Shown one piece after another: positions 29,643 to 38,130 of a stretch of DNA of 64,000 nucleotides. The stretch comes from Paracoccus solventivorans (GTDB lineage Bacteria; Pseudomonadota; Alphaproteobacteria; Rhodobacterales; Rhodobacteraceae). How positions within the stretch are numbered: the stretch's first letter is position 1; every line of letters begins with the position of its first letter. Under the pieces are notes generated by a model. The model did not search any database. It saw only the letters and a list, made by a program, of their open reading frames with translations, and was not told the origin of the DNA. A program made the translations under genes and the position numbers. Where the stretch lies: assembly GCF_900142875.1 (NCBI RefSeq), contig NZ_FRCK01000007.1, positions 124,001 to 188,000 of the forward strand, written 5' to 3'.

Positions 29643-29757
29643 CAAGGTCTCCATCCCGGCGCAGCCCAGCATGACCAGGGCCGCCGCGGCGTCAATCGCC
29701 CGGGGGCCGCAACAGGTGGATTGTCCTTGCCGCCGCATCCGCTAGCTTGAGCAGGCA

Positions 29758-31404
29758 ATGCCGTCCCCAGCCCCCCGCCCCTCTGCCCTGTCCCCGTTCC
29801 GCCACAAGGCGTTCCTGACCCTGTGGTCGGCGACGCTGATTTCCAATTTCGGCGGCATGGTGCAGGCGGTGGGCGCGGCCTGGCTGATGACGCAGCTGAC
29901 CGACAGCGCCACGCTGGTGGCGCTGGTGCAGGCCTCGAACACCCTGCCGATCATGATGTTCGCGCTGCTGTCCGGGGCGCTGGCCGATATCTTCGAACGC
30001 CGCAGGCTGCTGCTGATCGCGCTGGCGATGATGGCGTCGGTGTCGCTGTTCCTGGCGGTGGTGGCCTGGGCGGGCGGGCTGAACCCCTACAGCCTGCTGG
30101 CGCTGACCTTCCTGCTGGGGGTCGGGCAGGCGCTTTACAACCCGCCATGGCAGGCCAGCATGGGCGATCTGGTGCCGCGCGCCGACCTGCCGGCGGCGGT
30201 CACGCTGAACTCGGTCGGGTTCAACCTGATGCGCTCGGTCGGGCCGGCGGCGGGTGGGCTGATCGTCGCCGCCTTTGGCGCCGCCGCGGCGTTTGCGGTC
30301 AACGCGGTCAGCTATGTGCCGCTGATCGGGGCGCTGCTGCGCTGGCGGCCGCCGCCCCCCACCGGCCCGAAGATCCCGCCCGAGCCGCTGGGCCCGGCGC
30401 TGGCCGCGGGCCTGCGCTATGTGGCGCTGTCGCCGAACCTGCTGCGGGTGCTGCTGCGGGCGATGCTGTTCGGCTTTGCCGGGGTGGCGGTGCTGGCGCT
30501 GCTGCCGCTACTGGCGGCGCAGCACCCCTCGGGCGGGTCGCTGCTGCTGGGGCTGCTGCTGGGCTGTTTCGGGCTGGGCGCGATCCTCGGCGCGGTGATC
30601 AACGCCCGCATCCGCGAACGGCTGAACAACGAAAACGTGGTGCGGGTGGCGTTCATGGGCTTTGCCATCGCCTGCCTGGTGCTGTCGGTCGGCGGCAATT
30701 TCGCCTGGCAGGCGCTGGCGCTGCTGGTCGCCGGGGCCTGCTGGGTGCTGGCGCTGTCGCTGTTCAACGTGTCCGTGCAGCTGTCGACGCCGCGCTGGGT
30801 GGTGGCGCGCGCGATGGCGCTGTATCAAAGCGCGACCTTCGGCGGCATGGCGGCGGGCGCCTGGCTATGGGGCGGCATCGCCGGGGCGCGGGGGCTGGAC
30901 ACCGCCTTTGCCTGGGCGGCGGGGATGCTGATCCTGGGTGCGATCATCGGGCGCTGGTTCAGCCAGCCCGAGTTCGGCACCCTCGACCTCGACCCCGCCA
31001 ACCGCTTCCGCGAGCCGCCGCTGGCGCTGGACCTGCGTGGACGTTCCGGGCCGATCGTGGTGATGATCGACTTCGAGATCGACCTTGAGGACGCGCCCGA
31101 GTTCCTGCGGCTGATGTCCAAGCGCCGCGCCATCCGCCGCCGCGACGGCGCCCGCAACTGGTCGCTGATGCGCGACCTGGAAAACCCGCGGCAGTGGACG
31201 GAAAGCTATCACATCGCCACCTGGGACGAATATGTCCGCCACAACCTGCGCCACACCATCGCCGATTCCGAGGTGACCGAGGCGGTGCAGGCCATGCATC
31301 GCGGCCCCGGCAAGCCGGTCGTCCACCGCATGATCGAGCGCCACAGCATCAGCCCCGCCGACGACATGCCGCTGCTGGGCAAGATCGAGGTGCCGGGGTC
31401 CTGA
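29758..31404 (+). CDS. MFS transporter (EntS-like MFS_3) with C-terminal soluble domain
   Basis: A 548-residue protein. Residues about 12-410 form 12 membrane helices of the EntS-like MFS_3 group, with ADIFERRRLLLI between helices 2 and 3. A soluble C-terminal extension of about 120 residues (VVMIDFEIDLEDAPEFLRLM ... ESYHIATWDEYVRHN) resembles a dimeric alpha-beta barrel-type domain, as in many long MFS_3 proteins. Probably a drug or siderophore-type exporter; no neighbour gives a substrate. Confidence 0.82.
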   Translation: MPSPAPRPSALSPFRHKAFLTLWSATLISNFGGMVQAVGAAWLMTQLTDSATLVALVQASNTLPIMMFALLSGALADIFERRRLLLIALAMMASVSLFLAVVAWAGGLNPYSLLALTFLLGVGQALYNPPWQASMGDLVPRADLPAAVTLNSVGFNLMRSVGPAAGGLIVAAFGAAAAFAVNAVSYVPLIGALLRWRPPPPTGPKIPPEPLGPALAAGLRYVALSPNLLRVLLRAMLFGFAGVAVLALLPLLAAQHPSGGSLLLGLLLGCFGLGAILGAVINARIRERLNNENVVRVAFMGFAIACLVLSVGGNFAWQALALLVAGACWVLALSLFNVSVQLSTPRWVVARAMALYQSATFGGMAAGAWLWGGIAGARGLDTAFAWAAGMLILGAIIGRWFSQPEFGTLDLDPANRFREPPLALDLRGRSGPIVVMIDFEIDLEDAPEFLRLMSKRRAIRRRDGARNWSLMRDLENPRQWTESYHIATWDEYVRHNLRHTIADSEVTEAVQAMHRGPGKPVVHRMIERHSISPADDMPLLGKIEVPGS

Positions 31405-31406
31405 CG

Positions 31407-31471
31407 AAAAGGGGCGCTGCCCCTCGGCCCCTGCGGGGCCTCACCCCGGGATATTTGGACAAGGAAGAAGG
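31407..31471 (+). repeat. Palindromic repeat with CCCCGGGATATTTGG end
   Basis: Hairpins GGGGCGCTGCCCC (31411-31423) and GGCCCCTGCGGGGCC (31426-31440) are followed by CCCCGGGATATTTGGAC and AAGGAAGAAG. It begins directly after the stop of the MFS gene and could serve as its terminator. Same family as the copies at 15.3, 52.6 and 63.6 kb. Confidence 0.82.
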
Positions 31472-31539
31472 GGCTTGCGGGGGGTTGCGCGGACGCGCCG
31501 GCGCCCTAACTGAGGGGAAGCAAACGGAGGACAACGGCA

Positions 31540-31839
31540 ATGAAATGCCCGATGGACGGCGAGACTCTGGTGATGACCGAGCGCAGCGGGGTCGAGATCG
31601 ACTACTGCCCGAAATGCCGCGGGGTGTGGCTGGACCGGGGCGAGCTGGACAAGATCCTCGAACGCGCCGCCTCGCCCGCCGCTGCCCCGGCCCCGCAGGC
31701 CGCGCGCCCGGCTGCCGCCCCCGACCTGCATGCGCCCCGGCAGTACGACCGCGACGACGACCGCTATCGCAAGGACGACGACCGCTATCGCAAGCCCAAG
31801 CGCCGCGAATCGTTCCTGTCGGACCTGTTCGATTTCTGA
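31540..31839 (+). CDS. TFIIB-type zinc-ribbon protein
   Basis: A 99-residue protein. The zinc ribbon uses C3 (MKCPMDGETLV) and the pair in DYCPKCRGVWLDRGELDKIL, the zf-TFIIB family hallmark. An Ala/Pro linker is followed by a duplicated DDDRYRK motif and a basic KPKRR end with a final FLSDLFDF. Function of the family is unknown; nucleic-acid or protein binding is presumed. It stands alone, with no obvious partner. Confidence 0.85.
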   Translation: MKCPMDGETLVMTERSGVEIDYCPKCRGVWLDRGELDKILERAASPAAAPAPQAARPAAAPDLHAPRQYDRDDDRYRKDDDRYRKPKRRESFLSDLFDF

Positions 31840-31918
31840 GGCCTTCGGGGTGCCGCGGCCTAACGACCGCCTGCCCCGCCACCGCCTGACACCGGCAGAA
31901 ACGGGCCCCCAGAATAGG

Positions 31919-31950
31919 GACAGGCCCCGGGCGTGTGCACGGGACCTGTC
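31919..31950 (-). terminator. Possible terminator after mcl1
   Basis: An 11-bp stem with one mismatch, GACAGGCCCCG (31919-31929) / CGGGACCTGTC (31940-31950), 60 bases beyond the mcl1 stop. It lacks a T-run. Nothing else is seen between 31840 and 32009. Confidence 0.4.
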
Positions 31951-32009
31951 GCTCCTCCCCCGAAAACGGCGGCCTCCCCGCCGGCCGTTCCCGGAATGTC
32001 AACGTCGGC

Positions 32010-32972
32010 TTACGCCTCGGCGGCGATCATTTCCGCCTGACGCACGATCACTTCTGCCTGACGAATCGATGCGATGTCAACCAGTCTACCTTTGTATACC
32101 GCGGCCCCGGCACCGGATTTCTGCGCCTGATCCATGGCGGCGATGATCTCGCGCGCCTCGGCCACCGCGGCCTCGCTGGGGGAAAACACCTCGTTGGCCA
32201 GCGCGACCTGGCTGGGGTGGATCGCCCATTTCCCGACCATGCCCAGCGTGGCCGAGCGCAGCGCCTGCGCGCGGAACCCCTCTTCGTCGCTAAAATCGCC
32301 GAACGGCCCGTCCACCGGCAGCACCCCGTGGGTGCGGCAGGCGGCGACGATGGCGGCCTGCGCCCAGTGCCACGGGTCGGACCAGTATTTCTGCCCCTGC
32401 CGGGCCATGTAGTAGTTTTCCTGCGTGCCGCCGATGCCGGTGGTCGCCATCCCCATGCTGGCGGCGAAATCGGCGGCGCCCAGGCTCATCGCCTGCAGGC
32501 GCGGGCTCGAGGCCGCGATTTCCTCGACATGGGAAATCCCAGCCGCGGTCTCGATGATCACCTCGAAGCTGATCGGCTTCTTGCGGCCCTTGGCGCGCTC
32601 GATGGCGGTGACCAGCGCGTCGACGGCATAGATGTCGGCGGCACAGCCGGCCTTGGGGATCATGATCTGGTCCAGCCGGTCGCCGGCCTGTTCCAGCAGG
32701 TCCACCACGTCGCGATACCAGAACGGCGTGTCCAGCCCGTTGATGCGCACCGACAGGGTCTTGTTGCCCCAGTCGATATCCCCGATCGCCTGGATGATGT
32801 TCTTGCGCGCCTGTTCCTTGTCGTCGGGCGCCACCGAATCTTCCAGGTCGAGGTTGATCACATCCGCCGCCGAGGCCGCCATCTTGGCAAACAGCTGCGT
32901 GCGCGAGCCGGGTCCGAAAAGCTGACAGCGGTTCAGGCGGGCGGGCGGGGCGGGCTGAAGCCGGAAGGACAT
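32010..32972 (-). CDS. mcl1: L-malyl-CoA/beta-methylmalyl-CoA lyase
   Basis: A 320-residue HpcH/HpaI aldolase-family enzyme whose N-terminus MSFRLQPAPPARLNRCQLFGPGSR is characteristic of Rhodobacter/Paracoccus Mcl1. The metal-binding region INLDLEDSVAP and ISFEVIIETAAGI are present. It cleaves beta-methylmalyl-CoA to glyoxylate and propionyl-CoA and condenses or cleaves malyl-CoA, steps of the ethylmalonyl-CoA pathway of acetate assimilation. The other pathway genes are not nearby. It diverges from the aminotransferase gene over 157 bases. Confidence 0.93.
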   Translation of the reverse strand: MSFRLQPAPPARLNRCQLFGPGSRTQLFAKMAASAADVINLDLEDSVAPDDKEQARKNIIQAIGDIDWGNKTLSVRINGLDTPFWYRDVVDLLEQAGDRLDQIMIPKAGCAADIYAVDALVTAIERAKGRKKPISFEVIIETAAGISHVEEIAASSPRLQAMSLGAADFAASMGMATTGIGGTQENYYMARQGQKYWSDPWHWAQAAIVAACRTHGVLPVDGPFGDFSDEEGFRAQALRSATLGMVGKWAIHPSQVALANEVFSPSEAAVAEAREIIAAMDQAQKSGAGAAVYKGRLVDIASIRQAEVIVRQAEMIAAEA

Positions 32973-33129
32973 GGGCACCTCGGGGCAATGATGTTTCGTC
33001 TCGTGCTGGGCGGGTGATAGATTATTGCTGCGCGCGCAGCAAGGCTTTCTGCACCTGCACCGCGCAGCGGCGGTTGATCCGCCAGCCGCATTGGCGCAGA
33101 ACACCCCGGCAGCTTTCCCGGAGAGACCC

Positions 33130-34002
33130 ATGACCCGCACCGTATTCGTCAACGGCAGCTACCTGCCCGAGGACCAGGCCACCGTTTCCATCTTCGACCG
33201 CGGGTTCCTGATGGCCGACGGCGTGTACGAGGTCGTCAGCGTGCTGGGCGGCAAGCTGCTGGACTTCGACGGCCACATGGCGCGGCTGGCGCGCTCGCTC
33301 GATGCGCTGGGGATCGCGCAGCCGATGACCGACGCGGACTGGCTCGCGGCGCAGCGCCGGCTGGTGGCCGACAACGCCATCACCGACGGGCTGATCTATC
33401 TGCAGGTCACCCGCGGCAACCCCGGCGACCGCGACTTTGCCTATCCGCCCGAGGATACCGCCCCTACGGTAGTGATGTTCACCCAGTCGAAACCGGGTCT
33501 GGCCGAAAACCCGCAGGCGCAGACCGGGCTGCGCATCTGCACCGTCCCCGACATCCGCTGGGCGCGACGCGACATCAAGACGGTGCAGCTGCTCTACCCC
33601 TCGATGGCCAAGATGGAGGCCAAGGCGCGCGGCTGCGACGACGCCTGGCTGGTCGAGGACGGGCCCTCGGGCCAGGTGGTGACCGAGGGCACCTCGAACA
33701 ACGCCTATATCGTCAAGGGTGGCAGCATCGTCACCCGGGCGCTGTCGAACGACATCCTGCACGGGATCACCCGCGCCGCGGTACTGCGTTTCGCGCGCGA
33801 GGCGCAGATGACGGTCGAGGAACGCAGCTTCACCGTGGACGAGGCCAAGGCCGCGGACGAAGCCTTCGTCACCTCGGCCTCGGCCTTCGTGATGCCGGTG
33901 GTGGAAATCGACGGCACCGCGGTCGGCGATGGCCGCCCCGGCCCGGTCGCCCGCCGCCTGCGCGAGATCTATCTGGAGGAAAGCCGCAAGGCCGCGATCT
34001 GA
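33130..34002 (+). CDS. dat: D-amino-acid aminotransferase (class IV)
   Basis: A 290-residue fold-type IV PLP enzyme. The catalytic lysine is in RRDIKTVQLLYPSMAKMEA, and the phosphate-binding TEGTSNNAYIV is present. RGFLMADGVYEVV near the N-terminus is typical of D-alanine/D-amino-acid transaminases, which make D-glutamate or D-alanine for the cell wall. Branched-chain or aminodeoxychorismate activities in the same family cannot be excluded. It is probably a single-gene unit ending near the repeat at 34.05 kb. Confidence 0.87.
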   Translation: MTRTVFVNGSYLPEDQATVSIFDRGFLMADGVYEVVSVLGGKLLDFDGHMARLARSLDALGIAQPMTDADWLAAQRRLVADNAITDGLIYLQVTRGNPGDRDFAYPPEDTAPTVVMFTQSKPGLAENPQAQTGLRICTVPDIRWARRDIKTVQLLYPSMAKMEAKARGCDDAWLVEDGPSGQVVTEGTSNNAYIVKGGSIVTRALSNDILHGITRAAVLRFAREAQMTVEERSFTVDEAKAADEAFVTSASAFVMPVVEIDGTAVGDGRPGPVARRLREIYLEESRKAAI

Positions 34003-34050
34003 CCCTCCCCGGCCGCGCCCGCCCGGCGCGGCCCCGCCTGCCCTTCACCG

Positions 34051-34085
34051 GCAGGGACTTCTTTCTGGTCCAAATACCCCTGCGA
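34051..34085 (-). repeat. Reverse copy of the GGTATTTGG repeat
   Basis: On the minus strand it reads CGCAGGGGTATTTGGACC followed by AGAAAGAAGTCC, the tail part of the family seen at 31.4 kb, without the full GC hairpins. It lies between two converging genes (dat and the binding-protein gene). Confidence 0.7.
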
Positions 34086-34111
34086 CCGCGCCGCCGACGC
34101 GGCGCCGCCCC

Positions 34112-35161
34112 TTAGCGGAACGGCATCGCGTACATCAGCCCGCCCTGGGTCCACAGCGCATTCAGCCCGCGCGGCAGCCCGATGGGGGTCTGTTCGCCGA
34201 TATTGGCGGCAAAGATCTCGCCATAATTGCCCGAGGCGGCGATGGCGCGCTTGGCCCATTCCCGGTCCAGCCCCAGCATCGCGCCGTAATCCTCGGCGCT
34301 GCCCAGCATCCGCTGCACATCGGGGTTGTTCGAGGATTTCGACAGCTCTTCCAGATTGGCCGAGGTGACGCCGTATTCCTCGGCCGAAATCAGCGCGAAG
34401 ATCGTCCAGCGCACGATGTCGCCCCAGTTGTCGTCGCCGTGGCGGACCGCCGGGGCCAGCGGTTCCTTGGAAATGATCTCGGGCAGGATCACGTGGCTGT
34501 CGGGATCGGCAAAGGCCGCGCGGGTCGCTGCCAGCCCCGAGGCGTCGGTGGTATAGGCGTCGCAGGCGCCCGCCATGTATTGCTGTTCGCCTTCCGAGTT
34601 CGAATCCACCTGCACCGCCTGATAGGTCAGGTTGTTGGCGCGGAACCAGTCTGCCAGATTCATTTCCGTCGAGGTGTCGGACTGCACGCAGATGGTCTTG
34701 TCGTCCAGATCCATCGCCGAGGTCACGCCCAGCTCCTTGCGGACCATGAACCCCTGACCATCATAGTAATTCACCGCGGTGAAGTCGAACTTCATCGCGA
34801 TGTCACGCTGAAAGGTCCAGGTCGAGTTGCGCGCCAGCAGGTCCACGTCGCCCGATTCCAGCGCGACAAAGCGGCTTTGCCCGGTGGTGGGGACGTATTT
34901 CACCTTGGAGGGGTCGCCCAGCACCGCCGCCGCCACCGCCTTGCAGATCGCCACGTCAAAGCCCGACCAGTTGCCGTTGGCGTCCGGGGCGGCAAAGCCG
35001 ACCAGCCCGGTGTTGACCCCGCAATTCAGCACCCCGCGTTCCCTGACCTGCGCCAGCGTGTCGCCGTCGGCGGCGACCGCAGCGGCGGGGCCGATCGCCA
35101 GCGCCACCGCCATCAACGGGGCCATCGCTGCGGCCGGGGCCGGGAATAGCTTGTCTCGCAT
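34112..35161 (-). CDS. aapJ: General L-amino-acid ABC transporter substrate-binding protein (AapJ/BztA type)
   Basis: A 349-residue periplasmic protein with a signal peptide ending near AVAADG, then DTLAQVRERGVLNCGVNTGLVGFA ... WSGFDVAICKAVAAAVLGD, typical of AapJ/BztA. These proteins bind glutamate, aspartate and many other amino acids and hand them to an AapQMP membrane complex. No permease or ATPase gene is next to it: an unrelated gene follows on each side. It must share a transporter encoded elsewhere or act as an additional binding protein. Confidence 0.88.
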   Translation of the reverse strand: MRDKLFPAPAAAMAPLMAVALAIGPAAAVAADGDTLAQVRERGVLNCGVNTGLVGFAAPDANGNWSGFDVAICKAVAAAVLGDPSKVKYVPTTGQSRFVALESGDVDLLARNSTWTFQRDIAMKFDFTAVNYYDGQGFMVRKELGVTSAMDLDDKTICVQSDTSTEMNLADWFRANNLTYQAVQVDSNSEGEQQYMAGACDAYTTDASGLAATRAAFADPDSHVILPEIISKEPLAPAVRHGDDNWGDIVRWTIFALISAEEYGVTSANLEELSKSSNNPDVQRMLGSAEDYGAMLGLDREWAKRAIAASGNYGEIFAANIGEQTPIGLPRGLNALWTQGGLMYAMPFR

Positions 35162-35276
35162 GGACACCCTCTCTGTTGCCGGCCGGATCTGCGCCCGGCG
35201 CGTTATGTGCGGACCCGACCGCAGGTGCGACCAGCCGCGCTGGCGCTGAAACAATTTCTCGGGTTCAGGCCATCCG

Positions 35277-36014
35277 TCAAGCGTTATGGCAAGCGGGCGG
35301 ATCGCCGCACAATAGACCCAGCAGCCGCTCGGCCACAAGCATCGCGTCCAGCCGCGCGGCGGCGGCGGCATCGGCCTCGGGGTCGCGGCCCCAAAGCGCG
35401 GCCTGATGCTCGTCGTCCAGCCGAGACAGCGCGTGCGCCGCCGCCGCATCCAGCCGCCCGTGCAGCACCGCCAGCCCCAGGACCAGCGAGCCGGGGATCG
35501 TGACCAGATCATGCACCGCCGTCAGCTGCCAGGGCGACAGCGCATCCAGCCGCGCCCGCAGCCGCGCCAGCGCGCCCGGGTCCTGCGCGACCGGGATCAC
35601 CCCCTGCGTGACCCGCAGCCCGGCCCCCAACTCCTGCGCCGCCCAGTCGAGCAGCGGGTCCCACTGCGCCGCCTGCTGCGCGGCCAGTTCCGCCGGATGG
35701 GCGGCGCGATAGCACAGAAGATCGGTGCCGCCGTATTCCGCCAGCATCCCCGCGACCTGCGCAAATTGCGGCGCGACCCGTTCGACGGCCGAGTTGGCGG
35801 CGCGGGTCAGCGGCATCGTTGCAGGTGCAATTACATCCTGCTGCGCCTCCCATTCCGCCGCCACCGCCTGCGCCAGCGCTTGCGTCGGCAGCACCAGCGG
35901 CAGCTTTCCCGGGGTGCGCAGCGCGCGGTCGTCCAGCCGCAGCTGCCAGCCGTCGCCCACGGGCTCGACGGCGGTGGTCGTCCAGAACCGCCGGGCCCTC
36001 CATTCGCCGCTCAT
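35277..36014 (-). CDS. ATP12 family F1-ATPase assembly chaperone
   Basis: A 245-residue protein related to mitochondrial ATP12, which protects the F1 alpha subunit during assembly. RRFWTTTAVEPVGDGWQLRLDDRALRTP at the N-terminus and the conserved EWEAQQDVIAPATMPLTRAANSA and GTDLLCYRA segments are visible. Found widely in alphaproteobacteria. It overlaps the phosphatase gene by four bases (ATGA) and is the last gene of the rarA-crcB-rluC unit. Confidence 0.92.
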   Translation of the reverse strand: MSGEWRARRFWTTTAVEPVGDGWQLRLDDRALRTPGKLPLVLPTQALAQAVAAEWEAQQDVIAPATMPLTRAANSAVERVAPQFAQVAGMLAEYGGTDLLCYRAAHPAELAAQQAAQWDPLLDWAAQELGAGLRVTQGVIPVAQDPGALARLRARLDALSPWQLTAVHDLVTIPGSLVLGLAVLHGRLDAAAAHALSRLDDEHQAALWGRDPEADAAAAARLDAMLVAERLLGLLCGDPPACHNA

Positions 36015-36661
36015 GCCGCCCACTCCTCGATCAGCGCGTGCAGCTGCGGGAAATCCGTCGCGACCGAGCGGGCGCCGGCGGCGAACAGCTCGGCCGCCGG
36101 GTGGTGGCCCCAGCCGACGCCCAGCCCGGCGATCCCGGCATTGCGGGCCATCAGCATGTCGAAGCTGGTGTCCCCGATCATCACCGCATCCCGCGCGCCG
36201 GTGTCCGACAGGCAGGACAGGATCATCCCCGGCGCAGGCTTCGAGGGATGCCCGTCCGCACAATGGGTGGCGGCGAAATATCCGCCCAGCCCATGCGCCG
36301 CCAGCAGCCCGTCCAGCCCGCGCCGCGATTTGCCGGTCGCCACCGCCATCAGCAGGTCGCCCCGCCCGGCCAGCCGCGCGAGACAGTCCAGCGCCCCCGG
36401 GAACAGCGGCGATTCGGCGGCCGAGCGGGCGGCAAAGTAATGGCTGCGGTAGCCCTCGACCACCTCGGCGCGGGTGGCGGGGTCGGCGTCGGGCAGCAGG
36501 GTGGCCACCGCCACCGGCAGCGACAGCCCGACGATGCTGCTGACCTGCGCCGCCGGCAGCGGCGGCAGCCCGGCGCGGGTGGTGCCTGCCTGCATCGCGG
36601 CCATGATCTGCGCGTGGCTGTCGACCAGCGTGCCGTCGATGTCCCAGATGACCAGCTTCAT
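36011..36661 (-). CDS. HAD family hydrolase (phosphoglycolate phosphatase-like)
   Basis: A 216-residue HAD phosphatase: motif I WDIDGTLVDS, motif II VATGKS, motif III KPAPG and motif IV GDTSFDM are all present, with the small helical cap of the Gph/PGP subfamily between I and II. Substrate is not certain; phosphoglycolate or a similar small phosphate is likely. The four-base overlaps with rluC and the ATP12 gene place it inside the operon. Confidence 0.88.
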   Translation of the reverse strand: MKLVIWDIDGTLVDSHAQIMAAMQAGTTRAGLPPLPAAQVSSIVGLSLPVAVATLLPDADPATRAEVVEGYRSHYFAARSAAESPLFPGALDCLARLAGRGDLLMAVATGKSRRGLDGLLAAHGLGGYFAATHCADGHPSKPAPGMILSCLSDTGARDAVMIGDTSFDMLMARNAGIAGLGVGWGHHPAAELFAAGARSVATDFPQLHALIEEWAA

Positions 36662-37713
36662 GTATTCCCCATCAGATCGGCGAACGGGTCGGCCGGCACC
36701 TCGTTTTCGTGCCAGCCCAGCGTCTTCCACGTCCGCGCCATGTGCTCGGGCAGCGGCGCGGTGATGGTGATGCGCCGCCCCGTCACCGGGTGGTCGAAGG
36801 CGATCGAGCGCGCGTGCAGATGCAGCTTGCGGCTGATTTCCCCGCCCAGCTGCGCGCCCCAGCCGTCGCCCAGGTTTTCCTGCCCCGAGCCACCGTATTT
36901 CCCGTCGCCGATGATCGGGTGCCCCAGCTCGGCCATATGGGCGCGCAGCTGGTGGGTGCGGCCGGTCACCGGCACCAGCGCACACCACGACACCCGGCTG
37001 CCAAGGCTGTCGAGCACCGCGTAATCGGTGGTGGCGCGCTTGGCGCCTTCGGTCTGGTCCACCTTTGCAGGGTGGACGCAGATCATCTTTTCGCCTTCGC
37101 CCCCGCGGCCGTGGCCGGGCGCCTTGACCAGGCCAAAGCGGATCGTGCCCAGCTTGGGCGAGGGCACGCCGGCCACCGCGGCCCAATAGATCTTGCGGGT
37201 GGTGCGTGCCCGGAACGCCTCGGACAGGCGGCGCGCCACCCGGTCGGTGCGCGCCAGCAGCAACACCCCCGAGGTGTCCTTGTCCAGCCGATGCACCAGC
37301 TTGGGGCGGTCCTTGTAGCCGAACATCAGCGCCGCGCTGAGCCCGTCCACATGCCGGTCCCCCTGCCCCGAGCCGCCCTGCGAGGGCAGCCCGGCGGGCT
37401 TGTTCAGGGCGATGACATGTTCGTCCTTCCACAGCACCGCCGCCTGAATCATCTGCGCGTCGGTTTCGCGGATCGCCGCGCGGGGCTGTGCCGGAACCGG
37501 GGCGGCGGCGGGCAGCGGCGGAACGCGCACCTCTTGCCCGGCCTCGACCCGTGTCGCGGGCTTGACCCGGCCGCCGTCCACCCGCAGCTGTCCGGTGCGG
37601 CAGAGTTTCTCGATCGCGATCTGGTTCAGCTGCGGGAACCGGCGCCTGAGCCAGCGGTCCAGCCGCTGCTCGCCCTCGTCCGCGCCGACGCGGATCACCT
37701 GCACCCCGCTCAT
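36658..37713 (-). CDS. rluC: 23S rRNA pseudouridine synthase RluC/RluD family
   Basis: A 351-residue protein with an N-terminal S4 domain (RLDRWLRRRFPQLNQIAIEKL) and an RluA-type catalytic domain; the catalytic aspartate is in HRLDKDTSGVLLLART. TGRTHQLRAHMAELGHPI is also typical. RluC modifies U955, U2504 and U2580 in E. coli; RluD cannot be ruled out by sequence alone. The ATG at 37713 overlaps the crcB stop. Confidence 0.9.
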   Translation of the reverse strand: MSGVQVIRVGADEGEQRLDRWLRRRFPQLNQIAIEKLCRTGQLRVDGGRVKPATRVEAGQEVRVPPLPAAAPVPAQPRAAIRETDAQMIQAAVLWKDEHVIALNKPAGLPSQGGSGQGDRHVDGLSAALMFGYKDRPKLVHRLDKDTSGVLLLARTDRVARRLSEAFRARTTRKIYWAAVAGVPSPKLGTIRFGLVKAPGHGRGGEGEKMICVHPAKVDQTEGAKRATTDYAVLDSLGSRVSWCALVPVTGRTHQLRAHMAELGHPIIGDGKYGGSGQENLGDGWGAQLGGEISRKLHLHARSIAFDHPVTGRRITITAPLPEHMARTWKTLGWHENEVPADPFADLMGNT

Positions 37714-38084
37714 GCCAGCACCTTGTGCCCGACGGCCAGCCCCGCCAGCAGCGCCGCCAGCGACAGCCCGACGCTGGCCGCGACATACGCCAGCGCCACC
37801 GCGCCCTGTCCGCGCTGCCACAGCGTCACCGTGTCCAGCGAGAATGCCGAAAACGTGGTGAACCCGCCCAGAAGCCCGGTCATCAGCAAGGGCGCCGGCG
37901 CATTGCCGCGGCCCGCCAGCACCATCACCAGCAGCCCCATCAGGAACGAGCCCGCGATATTCACCGCCAGCGTCCCCACCGGGAACCCCGGCCCGAACAG
38001 CCGCCCCGCGCCGATATTGACGCCGTGGCGCGCCACGGCCCCCACCGCGCCGCCAAGCGCCACCTGTAAAACCGGATGCATCAT
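37710..38084 (-). CDS. crcB: Fluoride exporter CrcB (Fluc)
   Basis: A 124-residue protein with four membrane helices and the Fluc signatures GGAVGAVARHGVN, GTLAVNIAGSFLMG and LGGFTTFSAFSLDT. It works as a dual-topology dimer channel that lets fluoride leave the cell. No fluoride riboswitch is visible: the gene is embedded in an operon, 46 bases after rarA. Either of two adjacent ATG codons may be the start. Confidence 0.95.
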   Translation of the reverse strand: MMHPVLQVALGGAVGAVARHGVNIGAGRLFGPGFPVGTLAVNIAGSFLMGLLVMVLAGRGNAPAPLLMTGLLGGFTTFSAFSLDTVTLWQRGQGAVALAYVAASVGLSLAALLAGLAVGHKVLA

Positions 38085-38130
38085 CGCGCTGACCTGTAGC
38101 CGCGCGGGGGCAAAGTCAACCGATCCACCA

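Noticed and set aside
37990..38130. Fluoride riboswitch upstream of crcB
   Set aside because: Only 46 bases separate crcB from rarA and no riboswitch-like fold or conserved sequence is visible.
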